The notes under the pieces were generated by a model, which saw only the letters and a program-made list of their open reading frames with translations, did not search any database and was not told the DNA's origin. From contig NC_062239.1 in assembly GCF_905475465.1 (NCBI RefSeq), forward strand, positions 1-64,000: DNA of 64,000 nt. The letters run 5' to 3'. This document shows positions 53,341-63,618 of the stretch, piece after piece. Both the position numbers and the translations under genes were made by a program. This stretch comes from Pieris napi. Lineage: Eukaryota > Arthropoda > Insecta > Lepidoptera > Pieridae. Within the stretch, counting starts at the first letter, position 1; the number at the start of each line of letters is the position of its first letter.

Positions 53341-56130
53341 TATTGTGTTGGTGTTAAGAAGCGGGCTTAAACCGGACGGCTGAGGGTCGGTTATTGTATC
53401 AAATAGCAGAGCCGACCCTCAACAACCCACCCGTGTCCAACTCTAAACGCCTGCATAATTATAAGCACAATTAATCACGGCTCACCCTTGTTTAAATTTA
53501 GCGTTATATTAACTGCATAAGTAAATGCTAAACTTTTCTATGTTTAATATTGAAAAATTTTTCTTTGTAATATTATATTATATTGTGTTGGTGTTAAGAA
53601 GCGGGCTTAAACCGGACGGCTGAGGGTCGGCTATTGTATCTAATAGCAGAGCCGACCCTCAACAACCCACCCGTGTCCAACTCTAAACGCCTGCATAATT
53701 ATAAGCACAATTAATCACGGCTCACCCTTGTTTAAATTTAGCGTTATATTAACTGCATAAGTAAATGCTAAACTTTTCTATGTTTAATATTGAAAAATTT
53801 TTCTTTGTAATATTATATTATATTGTGTTGGTGTTAAGAAGCGGGCTTAAACCGGACGGCTGAGGGTCGGTTATTGTATCTAATAGCAGAGCCGACCCTC
53901 AACAACCTACCCGTGTCCAACTCCAAACACCAACATAGTCATTTACAGGCACACTATTAAAGCCTATCTGTTTAAACTTAATTTTATAACAACTGTTTTA
54001 TTCCATTCCACTGTATATTTTTACATTTTTATTTTTCTTTAACTCCAAATTTTGTTTGTGTTATTTTTAATGTTGGTGTTAGGAAGCGGACTTAAATTGG
54101 GCGGCTGAGGGAAGGTTATTGTATCTAATAGCAGAACCGACCCTCAACAACCTACCCGTGTCCAACTCCAAACACCAGCACAGTCATTTACAGGCACATT
54201 ATTAAAGCCTATCAGTTTAAACTCAATTTTATAACAACTGTTTTATTCCATTCCATTGTGTATTTTTACATTTTTATTTTACTTTAACTCCAAATTTTGT
54301 TTGTGTTATGTTTAGTGTTGGTGTTAGGAAGCGGACTTAAATTGGGCGGCTGAGGGAAGGTTATTGTATCTAATAGCAGAACCGACCCTCAACAACCTAC
54401 CCGTGTCCAACTCCAAACACCATCATGGTCATTTACAGGCACATTATTAAAGCCTATCTGTTTAAACTTAATCTTATAACAACTGTTTTATTCCATTCCA
54501 TTGTGTATTTTTACATTTTTATTTTTTACTTTAATTCTAAATTTTGTCGGTGATATGTTTAATATTGGTGTTAGGAAGCGGACTTAAATTGGGCGACTGA
54601 GGGAAGGTTATTGTATCTAATAGCAGAACCGACCCTCAACAACCTACCCGTGTCCAACTCCTAAACACCAGTACAGTCATTTACAGGCTCATTATTAAAG
54701 CCTATCTGTTTAAACTTAATTTTATAACAACTGTCTTATTCATTCCAGTGTGTATTTTTACATTTTTATTTTACTTTAGCTCTAAATTTTGTTTGTGTTA
54801 TGTTTAATGTAGGTATTAGGAAGCGGACTTAAATTGGGCGGCTGAGGGAAGGTTATTGTATCTAATAGCAGAACCGACCCTCAACAACCTACCCGTGTCC
54901 AACTCCAAACACCAACATAGTCATTTACAGGCACACTATTAAAGCCTATCTGTTTAAACTTAATTTTATAACAACTGTTTTATTCCATTCCACTGTATAT
55001 TTTTACATTTTTATTTTTCTTTAACTCCAAATTTTGTTTGTGTTATTTTTAATGTTGGTGTTAGGAAGCGGACTTAAATTGGGCGGCTGAGGGAAGGTTA
55101 TTGTATCTAATAGCAGAACCGACCCTCAACAACCTACCCGTGTCCAACTCCAAACACCAGCACAGTCATTTACAGGCACATTATTAAAGCCTATCAGTTT
55201 AAACTCAATTTTATAACAACTGTTTTATTCCATTCCATTGTGTATTTTTACATTTTTATTTTACTTTAACTCCAAATTTTGTTTGTGTTATGTTTAGTGT
55301 TGGTGTTAGGAAGCGGACTTAAATTGGGCGGCTGAGGGAAGGTTATTGTATCTAATAGCAGAACCGACCCTCAACAACCTACCCGTGTCCAACTCCAAAC
55401 ACCATCATGGTCATTTACAGGCACATTATTAAAGCCTATCTGTTTAAACTTAATCTTATAACAACTGTTTTATTCCATTCCATTGTGTATTTTTACATTT
55501 TTATTTTTTACTTTAATTCTAAATTTTGTCGGTGATATGTTTAATATTGGTGTTAGGAAGCGGACTTAAATTGGGCGACTGAGGGAAGGTTATTGTATCT
55601 AATAGCAGAACCGACCCTCAACAACCTACCCGTGTCCAACTCCTAAACACCAGTACAGTCATTTACAGGCTCATTATTAAAGCCTATCTGTTTAAACTTA
55701 ATTTTATAACAACTGTCTTATTCATTCCAGTGTGTATTTTTACATTTTTATTTTACTTTAGCTCTAAATTTTGTTTGTGTTATGTTTAATGTAGGTATTA
55801 GGAAGCGGACTTAAATTGGGCGGCTGAGGGAAGGTTATTGTATCTAATAGCAGAACCGACCCTCAACAACCTACCCGCGTTTAATTCCTAATACCTATAT
55901 AATAATAAACATAACTGTTACTTTAATAATTATATAACCACTTTTATCTACTACTTTGTTGTTAAAAATTTTATTGTATCAACCTACTTATTTAAGCACA
56001 AAATAACCTGTTAATATTTCACTTTCACTTTTTTTATATAATTACTAGTTTTAAGACGTGGACTCTGTTCAGGTGGTTGAGGGAAAAGAATTGTATCAAA
56101 TAGCAAAACCAACCCTCAACCACCTAATCC
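53341..56130 (+). repeat. Element E 3'UTR: twelve tandem hairpin-bearing repeats
   Basis: Hairpin cores start at about 53361, 53601, 53841, 54085, 54331, 54578, 54823, 55067, 55313, 55559, 55804 and 56054, a period of roughly 240-248 bp. Stems include GAGGGTCGG.../...CCGACCCTC with the loop TTGTATC-AATAGCAGA; in later units the left arm is GAGGGAAGGTT, which weakens the stem. Four units (53931-54912) are repeated as a block 982 bp downstream with apparently no differences. The last core is of the B/F single-copy type. Confidence 0.85.
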
Positions 56131-56194
56131 ACAACCACTGTATATATTTGTTTTACTTTAAAAAAGACTTCAAGCAGTATTTAGCTTAGCTTCC

Positions 56195-56238
56195 TCGGCC
56201 CCGGGGCGTTAGTCGCCGGGGATGGTAGGCCTACTAAC

Positions 56239-56243
<5 letters not shown>
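56195..56243 (+). promoter_or_regulatory. Terminal GC hairpin plus GTAGGCC motif (E)
   Basis: cctcggCCCCGG-N11-CCGGGGATGGTAGGCC before the poly(A), the same as D and very close to B and F. Confidence 0.6.
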
Positions 56244-56288
<45 letters not shown>

Positions 56289-56291
<3 letters not shown>

Positions 56292-56295
56292 AACC
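56289..56295. repeat. Minimal telomeric spacer CCTAACC between E and F
   Basis: Only seven bases of telomeric repeat separate the poly(A) of E from the 5' end of F, so the two elements are practically abutting, but both junctions still obey the target-site rule. Confidence 0.9.
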
Positions 56296-57648
56296 GTCCG
56301 CGTCCAAACGCCACCCGAAACGGTCGAACTCACGTCGCTCCGCGCCTCAAAAAAGTTTGCAAAAATAATAACAGTGGTTTTTCTTACGTTTTCTGTAAAG
56401 TGTTATATATTAGTAGATGCGCGCTTCTGCGATCTATCTAATGGTGTTAAAATCAGTTTTAAAAGTTTTAGTTTAATATTTTATTTTCATAAAAAACAGT
56501 AAATTTTTTGGTTTTTTGTCTTTTAAAAATACTTTTAGTTCTTCAAAAATTGTTTTTGTGGTGTAGTGTAATAGAGTGAATTAAGGCGGTCATTTCGACC
56601 TAATTTTGGTTGATAAGGGTCCACAACCAAGGATTCCATGGACAAAACACCGGAAAAAGGTCAATAACTTTTTATCTAAATCAGTGACATAGTGTTTTTA
56701 TAGCTTTCAAAGATAGTCCTAATTGAGGGCTATCGTCCGATACCCAGTTTATAATTTTGGGCCCAAGAACCAACTTTTTAGAGCCAAATAACGTCAAAAA
56801 TAAGGGTTTTGCCCCTCCTGCCAGTGCCCCATAAGTTATAGTTCATTTAACGTGTCTATTAGATCCGCTAGACCAAGAGGAATCGTTTGATATTTATAAC
56901 AAGAAAATCCGATCTGAAATATCCCCTCGAACTGAGGGAAAACCGGTTTTTGGGTGCGAATCAGCCCCAAACTCAAATGCACAACACCTCACTATATATA
57001 CCACAGACAAGCTAATAATTACAAAGCTACTGACACCAAGTTTGTAAGAATCGGAATCATAGCCAGGAAGTAACGGTCAGAAACAGCTTGGAAACGAGGA
57101 TATCCACAGGATCCACAACACCTAAAATTCTAAATTTACATTCACCGGATAGCCCGTAAAAAACATCAACAGACATCTTACATTTCATCAACAAGAATTT
57201 CCCATTCACCGAGCTGGAGACCAGATTGTCTGGTGACCAGCTGGAACAGCTCCAGCACCAACACCAAAGGCTTGTCCTCTCCGGGGGCAGTCTGAAAACT
57301 ACAAGCACCTCTGCCCTACGAGCAACAGCTGCTGAGCAATCCTGCTCCTAAATATAAGGTAGGGTGGATTACCAGCCCCATATTTAGAAATTTTCAATAT
57401 TCTCAAATTTTCATCCTAAACCCGTCGAGCTTGGGCTCATTTAAACCGGCTCGGCGAGTTCTATTTGATAGCGTATACTGTTCCTTTCGCAAACCCCCCT
57501 CCACCCCACAAAACAGGTTTTTCCCCCCCATTGCAACAAAATCTTCCCCCTCACCCCCACCCCCTCGAGTTGGGTATCAAACAACTCAGCTCAAAGAGGT
57601 GTATACACCCGTCCACATTTTAGCCCCCCCTCACCCCCCTCTGCAGAC
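56296..57648 (+). other. Element F 5'UTR
   Basis: Colinear with B and E but more diverged after the first ~50 nt. Contains GGTCG at +27, aggtagggtggattaccag, and the C-rich stretch before ORF1. Non-coding. Confidence 0.75.
56335..56344 (+). promoter_or_regulatory. Shared 5'-end 10-mer TCGCTCCGCG (F)
   Basis: At +40 to +49 from the F 5' end. Confidence 0.5.
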
Positions 57649-58923
57649 ATGTTACCCAGAACCCCTCCCAAATCATCCAAATCGGACATTCCGTCACCTC
57701 ACATGACCACAGCAGCCGCCAGGCGGTCCCTAGTGGACACTCTGAGCCCGTCTTTCACCCGCTCAGCTCCCCCTGCGGAGTCCACATACATAGAGATGGC
57801 GAGAGACTATAGAAAGAAAGGCTTGGACGCAGTATTAGCCTCCCGCAACCTAAAGGGTGATCTCAAAACCACGATCACTGAGGCAACAAACGGCCTCTTT
57901 GGAGTCATCGCCATGCTCGACCCTTCCACCCCTTCCCCTCCTAAACCACCAACACCACAGGCCACTGATACCACAACTGCACCATCTAACGACACACAGC
58001 AACAACTACTACACAAACTCGAGGCCCACTCTCGGTTACTCGAGCAATCTAATAAGGCCCTGCAGGAACACACCAGGGTCCTAAAGGCATGTCCTAAACC
58101 CGCACCGACGGGGTTAATGCCAGGGGCGGAGGACCCGCATAGGATCTATCAATCTTACGCCAATGCCGCCGCCACCCCCAAACCCCCTGCAGGCCCTTCT
58201 GTCGTAGTGTCCGGAGAGGGTCTCAATACAGCGGAGCAGATAATTGCGCAAATAACTAAAACAGTGAACTTCCGACAGGGCGGATACGCCCCGCTAAAGG
58301 TAACTCCGCTCTCCAAAAATAAAATCAAACTCGTCTTTGAAAAAGACGAGCATAAAAAGCATACAGTTACACAGCTACAAAAAAACATCAACATCAAAAC
58401 ACAAGAAGAGAAACGGATTGATCCAATGATCATCCTCAAAGGTATAAAGAAAATAACACCCGAAATTGAATTAGAAAAAACCATAAAAGATCAGAACCCA
58501 ACCCTCACCGAACACACATTTAGCATTAAATTTATAGCCCAAAATAGGAACGCAACCCTATATAATGCAGTACTCAACACCACGCCCTCTGCCTGGAAGG
58601 CATTTGCCGACCTAGGCAGGGTAAACATAGGGATGCAGCGCGTCCATTGCAGCAATTTTTCACCGTTTAGGCAGTGTCAAAACTGCCTAAACTTCGGCCA
58701 TACCAAGAGCCGCTGCCCTGCAACCAAACCAACATGCGCCAAGTGCTCTGCGCACCATCACACAGCAGAGTGCAAGGTGCAAACACACAAGTGTGCCAAT
58801 TGCAATGAGCATAATGCCCAATATAAAACAAACACCGACACACAACACCGCGCCGACTCCGAGAACTGCCCCAAAGTTAAAGCTATGCGTGCCCGCGTTG
58901 AGGCCAAAGTTAATTACATCTAA
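57649..58923 (+). CDS. Element F ORF1: Gag-like RNA-binding protein
   Basis: 424 residues, start MLPRTPPKSSKSD. Ser/Pro-rich N-terminus close to D, helical block YIEMARDYRKKGLDAVLASRN, coiled-coil candidate LLHKLEAHSRLLEQSNKALQ, linker PAGPSVVVSGEG, then C-terminal knuckles CQNCLNFGHTKSRC, CAKCSAHHHTAEC and CANCNEHNAQY...H...C. The C-terminal ~60 residues are nearly identical to B, and the centre is more diverged. The stop is followed after two bases by the ORF2 ATG. Family role: RNA binding and telomere localisation. Confidence 0.9.
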   Translation: MLPRTPPKSSKSDIPSPHMTTAAARRSLVDTLSPSFTRSAPPAESTYIEMARDYRKKGLDAVLASRNLKGDLKTTITEATNGLFGVIAMLDPSTPSPPKPPTPQATDTTTAPSNDTQQQLLHKLEAHSRLLEQSNKALQEHTRVLKACPKPAPTGLMPGAEDPHRIYQSYANAAATPKPPAGPSVVVSGEGLNTAEQIIAQITKTVNFRQGGYAPLKVTPLSKNKIKLVFEKDEHKKHTVTQLQKNINIKTQEEKRIDPMIILKGIKKITPEIELEKTIKDQNPTLTEHTFSIKFIAQNRNATLYNAVLNTTPSAWKAFADLGRVNIGMQRVHCSNFSPFRQCQNCLNFGHTKSRCPATKPTCAKCSAHHHTAECKVQTHKCANCNEHNAQYKTNTDTQHRADSENCPKVKAMRARVEAKVNYI

Positions 58924-58925
58924 AC

Positions 58926-61900
58926 ATGCACAAAAATATTAAATTCATACAGGCGAACCTTGACCGGTCTCGCAACGCTACACAAGAACTAAAACACCAC
59001 TTCATCACAAATAAACTCGACATCGCCATCATATCCGAACCCTACACATACAAAAACACAGTTAAAAATATTGCAGGCCTCCGCGTGTTTCAGTCCGATT
59101 CGGCGGACACAACGAAAGCCTGCATTATAACCCGCACAGACATCAACGCACACATCATATCTCAATACACCACAGGGAATATAGTAGTTATTGCTATACC
59201 CACTAAAACAAAAACTCTATACATTGCGTCGGTTTACGTTGAACCGAAAACCGACACCAATAACACCCTAGACATACTAGACACATTCACAAAAACATAC
59301 ACTAACTCAAACATCGTAATTGGCGGCGACTTTAACGCGTGGCACCAACTCTGGGGCAGCCCCCGTAATAACCCACGGGGACAACAATTAATAGACACAT
59401 TAAACTCCAACGATCTCTACATAAACAACACAGGTAACACACCCACTTTCCAAACAATTACACATGGAACGGAGAGGTCCTCTATTATCGACCTCACACT
59501 CTCATCCATACACACATATCACCACATACACAAATGGGGAGTCAAACAGCGCTTGTTCCCATCTACACAACACAATCCTATAGGATTCGTATTGGATTGT
59601 CAAACGGATCCTATACCACACGCCACAAACAATAGCACATTTAAATACAACACCAGCAAGGCAAATTGGCACACTTTCAAAGAAACACTCCACACATTAA
59701 TAACTCAACAACACACGCTCAAAACAAATATATTTTCACTATCAGCACAACAGTTAGACGAGTTTGTTCTATCCCTCACCGACACAATAAACGACGCTTG
59801 CCTGGAATCTTTCGCAGTTAAAACAGGACTGAGAAAGCCACAAGCACCCTGGTGGAGTGAAAGACTAGAACACCTGAAAAAACAATGTATCAGCCTACAC
59901 CATGAAATACACACACACTCAAAACATAAGCGTACGCCTCCTACAGACCTATTAAACACGTATTACGAAACAAAACTCGTATACACACAGACACTTAGGA
60001 AAACATCTACAGACCATTTCAGGCTATTCTGCAACGCACAAGGCGCAGAAGACGTCTGGTCTGTAACTAACAGATTACTCAAATCCAACAACTCCATTCA
60101 ACCCCGTACCCTTAAGGTAAACAACAAATTCACACGCAATGAGGAGGAGACATCACAGGCACTACTCACACATTTTTACCCCGACGACGCCCCTGACACG
60201 GACGTAAGACACACGAACATGCGCAACAACTCCAGTCTACTACCCGACACAGAGGATGACCCTCCGTTCACCTCTTCTGAAATAATCTCAGCGATCGAAT
60301 CCATCCGACACACCAAAGCCCCAGGCAAGGACCACCTCACTAGTGACATCTGCCTGGTCTTTGCCCAAAATTACCCCGAACTAATAACCAACATAATGAA
60401 TCGCTGCCTACAACTTTCACACTTCCCAACCATGTGGAAAGAGGCGATAGTCAAGGTTATACCAAAACCCAATAAACCTGACTATACCAATCTTAGCTCA
60501 TTCAGACCCATAGGGCTAATCCCTGTGTTCGGAAAAGTACTGGAGAAACTATTTACCAAACGCCTCACTTATAATGCGCACAAGCTTAAGCTACTGAACC
60601 GAGCACAATTCGGCTTCACCGAACAAACAAGCACTATACACGCCGTACAGAACACTTTAGATATTATACAAAACGCAAAACAACACAAACAACACACCAT
60701 AGCCGTATCCCTCGATATCAAAGCCGCCTTCGATAACGCTTGGTGGCCGGCGGTATTGAGCGGATTACGGTTAGTCAAGTGCCCGCTCAATATATACAAA
60801 TTAATACAAAATTATCTCACCAACAGATCAGTAACACTCCATATGGGCAATACAAGCACAACACGCAATACACAAAAGGGATGTATCCAGGGGTCGGCAT
60901 GTGGTCCGATTCTCTGGAACATCATACTCAACACTTTATTAAACACAACACTCCCACCAGGGTGCAACATCCAAGCGTTCGCGGACGATGTCATTCTATT
61001 GATCACACACAAAGACATCAAGGAACTAGAGCTTCAAACTAACCATGCACTGAACATTGTTAAAGAATGGGGCGAAGGGGTCAAACTCCACTTCGGACCC
61101 GACAAGACGCAGCTCATAGCCTTCTCTAATCCAGCGCAAACCTGTAAAATATACTTTGATAACACCTTACTACAGTTTACACATAAAATAAAATATTTAG
61201 GAATCATATTAGATAACAAACTCACTTTCAAACATCACATCACATATATTACCACTAAAGCCACACACATATTTAATAAACTCACCCTCTTTACACGACC
61301 TACATGGGGACCACACCCAGAAAACATAAGACTCATTTACCAAATGGTAATTGAGCCAATAATAACTTACGGTGCCTCGATCTGGGGTCACGCGGCAAAT
61401 AAAAAATATAATAGGAAATTACTACTAAAGACGCAAAGGGGATTCGCTCTGCGAGTCACCAGAGCGTTCAAAAACGTTTCCACTAATGCGGCCGTCGCTC
61501 TCGCGGGATTCGTTCCCTTAGATCTTAAGGTCCTCGAGTCCTGCGAGATCGAGGTGGCACGTATTAAGGGAGCAAGCAAACACATACCGGATGACATCCC
61601 AGTTGAACGACCAACACTATTCACCGAGCTCTTACACCCCGCTTCCAGACCACTTATCAAATACAGAACATATAAAAACAACCTCGACCAACACACGGCA
61701 GACAACACCATTAACATATACACAGACGGGAGCAAGCAAGAGGCGGGGCAAACAGGAGCCGCCTACGTTGCTTACTCTCCTAACAACACTCAAATAATAC
61801 ACAAATGGAAGCGGAAGCTACACCCAACATGCACGGTGTTCCAAGCCGAACTGATTGCTATAAAGGGAGCCAGCGACTGGGCCATCGCACACTCACTCAA

Positions 61901-62606
61901 ACAACAAAACAAAAACATACACACATATATAATTAATTCTGATTCGATGGCAGCGCTACAAGCGATCGGCCAATCAAACAATACACACAACATAGTCACT
62001 GACATACATAAAAACATAACAAATAATCCACACATAAACATAAAGTTCAACTGGGTAAAAGGTCACGCCGGTATAGCTGGCAACGAGGCGGCCGACGAGG
62101 CGGCCAAATCAGCCGCAAACTCCCATCTCAAATACTTCTACACACAATGCCCGATGGCATATATCAAACAGCGGGCCAAACAAGAAACCGCCAGACTATG
62201 GGACAAGCGGTTCAATGAAGAATCCACAGCAAAACACACGAAAGATCTTTTACAAAGCATCAACAATATCAACACATTTATTAAACTATATCCCACTACA
62301 TTTCAAATCACACAGTTACTCACTGGGCATTCCTTCGCTAAAGATCACCTAAAACGCTTCCACATCACAGACAACGACACTTGCCCCTGCGACACAAACA
62401 CTACACAAACACTCCAACACTTAATAGAGGAATGCCCACGCTTCGAACGCCTTAGATACAGTCACTTACAGAAAAACAGAAATTCCCACAATCCCTACTC
62501 CCTAATCGACAACAAACCCCAAACCATAGAATCCCTTCTAAGCATGGTCACTAAGATTATAGATGCCATCAAAGAATACAACAACCCACAAATAACAGGC
62601 TCGTAA
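58926..62606 (+). CDS. Element F ORF2: endonuclease-reverse transcriptase-RNase H
   Basis: 1226 residues, the same length as B ORF2 and alignable throughout. Endonuclease with SEPY and GGDFNA (133-138) and the altered TQH at 214-216 (59565-59573). RT with KAPGKDHL, FRPIGLIPVFGKVLEKL, SLDIKAAFDNAWW, CIQGSACGP and FADD. RNase H TDGS, QAEL, NSDSMAAL and NWVKGHAG...EAADE. C-terminal CPCD...H...C finger. The first ~530 nt and the last ~600 nt are almost identical to B, while the middle differs at many silent sites, suggesting gene conversion or recombination between copies. Appears fully functional. Confidence 0.93.
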   Translation: MHKNIKFIQANLDRSRNATQELKHHFITNKLDIAIISEPYTYKNTVKNIAGLRVFQSDSADTTKACIITRTDINAHIISQYTTGNIVVIAIPTKTKTLYIASVYVEPKTDTNNTLDILDTFTKTYTNSNIVIGGDFNAWHQLWGSPRNNPRGQQLIDTLNSNDLYINNTGNTPTFQTITHGTERSSIIDLTLSSIHTYHHIHKWGVKQRLFPSTQHNPIGFVLDCQTDPIPHATNNSTFKYNTSKANWHTFKETLHTLITQQHTLKTNIFSLSAQQLDEFVLSLTDTINDACLESFAVKTGLRKPQAPWWSERLEHLKKQCISLHHEIHTHSKHKRTPPTDLLNTYYETKLVYTQTLRKTSTDHFRLFCNAQGAEDVWSVTNRLLKSNNSIQPRTLKVNNKFTRNEEETSQALLTHFYPDDAPDTDVRHTNMRNNSSLLPDTEDDPPFTSSEIISAIESIRHTKAPGKDHLTSDICLVFAQNYPELITNIMNRCLQLSHFPTMWKEAIVKVIPKPNKPDYTNLSSFRPIGLIPVFGKVLEKLFTKRLTYNAHKLKLLNRAQFGFTEQTSTIHAVQNTLDIIQNAKQHKQHTIAVSLDIKAAFDNAWWPAVLSGLRLVKCPLNIYKLIQNYLTNRSVTLHMGNTSTTRNTQKGCIQGSACGPILWNIILNTLLNTTLPPGCNIQAFADDVILLITHKDIKELELQTNHALNIVKEWGEGVKLHFGPDKTQLIAFSNPAQTCKIYFDNTLLQFTHKIKYLGIILDNKLTFKHHITYITTKATHIFNKLTLFTRPTWGPHPENIRLIYQMVIEPIITYGASIWGHAANKKYNRKLLLKTQRGFALRVTRAFKNVSTNAAVALAGFVPLDLKVLESCEIEVARIKGASKHIPDDIPVERPTLFTELLHPASRPLIKYRTYKNNLDQHTADNTINIYTDGSKQEAGQTGAAYVAYSPNNTQIIHKWKRKLHPTCTVFQAELIAIKGASDWAIAHSLKQQNKNIHTYIINSDSMAALQAIGQSNNTHNIVTDIHKNITNNPHINIKFNWVKGHAGIAGNEAADEAAKSAANSHLKYFYTQCPMAYIKQRAKQETARLWDKRFNEESTAKHTKDLLQSINNINTFIKLYPTTFQITQLLTGHSFAKDHLKRFHITDNDTCPCDTNTTQTLQHLIEECPRFERLRYSHLQKNRNSHNPYSLIDNKPQTIESLLSMVTKIIDAIKEYNNPQITGS

Positions 62607-63546
62607 TCCACCCCAATTCAATCGTTATTTTGTTATTTTTACCATTGCCATATCATAAACCTTTAATTTACATGTACAATATTCTCTTCTTGCATACATT
62701 AAAGTATTGTTATTACAGAGTATAATGCTCATAATATGTGAACTTAAATCTATACAATAATTGTTAATTTTTAAAACAACCTAACATTAAGTTAATCATA
62801 AGACCTCTATATTTAGATTTTACTTTATATTTTACTTTAGCATTGTATTCATCCATCATAATATATTTAATATCAATCTAACAACAAAGAAATAGTTTAA
62901 TTTTTTTTACCATTACAATATTATAAGCATTTACTTGAAATGTACAATATTCTCCTCTTGCATACACTAAAGCATTGTTGTTATTACAGAGTATAATGTT
63001 CATAATATATGGAATTAAACTTATATAATAATTGTCAATTTAAAAACAACCTTACATTAATACGTTAACCATAAGATCCTTATATTCAGATTTTAGTTTA
63101 TATTTCATTTTATCACTGTATTCATCCATCATAATATAATGTAACATAAATGTAACAACAAAGAAATGTATTAGCTCATAATACCCTAACATCTAAGATT
63201 TTTGTAATTAGCTTAGTAACTTTAACGTAACTTAATCAAAATTGTAAACAAATAGACTTATTAAAGTTACTTTTATATTTTTTTTTACCATAATTACCCT
63301 TCTAAAATATTAATAAAACTTTGTATAATTAGTTATAAGAAATTAGTTTATAAGACGCGGACTCTAATCGGGTGGTTGAGGGAAGGAAATTGTATCATAT
63401 AGCAAAAACAACCCTCAACCACCCTACCCATGTCCAAACCAAATAATTGTATTTTCTAAATAAAACACTTGTACTGAAAAACTTAATTATAGCTTAGCTT
63501 CCTCGGCCCCGGGGCGTAAGTCGCCGGGGAGGTAGGCCCACTAGCA

Positions 63547-63548
<2 letters not shown>
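62607..63548 (+). other. Element F 3'UTR
   Basis: Same layout as B: duplicated ~255-bp block (about 62636-62890 and 62900-63165), one hairpin core (63354-63433) and the terminal GC hairpin with AGGTAGGCC (about 63502-63540). Non-coding. Confidence 0.75.
63354..63433 (+). promoter_or_regulatory. 3'UTR hairpin, single copy in F
   Basis: GGTGGTTGAGGG and CCCTCAACCACC arms around a loop with TTGTATC-TATAGC; almost identical to B 35551-35632. Confidence 0.6.
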
Positions 63549-63585
<37 letters not shown>

Positions 63586-63588
<3 letters not shown>

Positions 63589-63618
63589 AACCTAACCTAA
63601 CCTAACCTAACCTAACCT
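63586..63618. repeat. Telomeric (CCTAA)n tract
   Basis: About six CCTAA units between F and the fragment G. Confidence 0.95.

Larger units (their letters stand above)
49812..56288 (+). mobile_element. E: full-length ORF1-only TRAS-like element
   Basis: Starts gtccaagtccgcgtccaaac after CTAACC, carries the same 5' end as B and F, an intact ORF1, no ORF2, a 3.75-kb 3' region with twelve hairpin repeats, the terminal hairpin and poly(A) (56244-56288). Because both ends are complete, the loss of ORF2 cannot be explained by 5' truncation. It resembles Drosophila HeT-A in having a Gag-type ORF only and a long 3'UTR; that comparison is one of organisation, not of sequence. Confidence 0.9.
56296..63585 (+). 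mobile_element. F: full-length TRAS-like element, second intact copy of the B family
   Basis: Starts gtccgcgtccaaacgcc after CTAACC and ends in a 37-nt poly(A) (63549-63585) followed by CCTAACC. Same plan as B: 5'UTR, ORF1 and ORF2 with a two-base gap, 3'UTR with the ~255-bp duplication, one hairpin and the terminal motif. Both ORFs are open, so it is a second candidate autonomous element. Confidence 0.92.
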
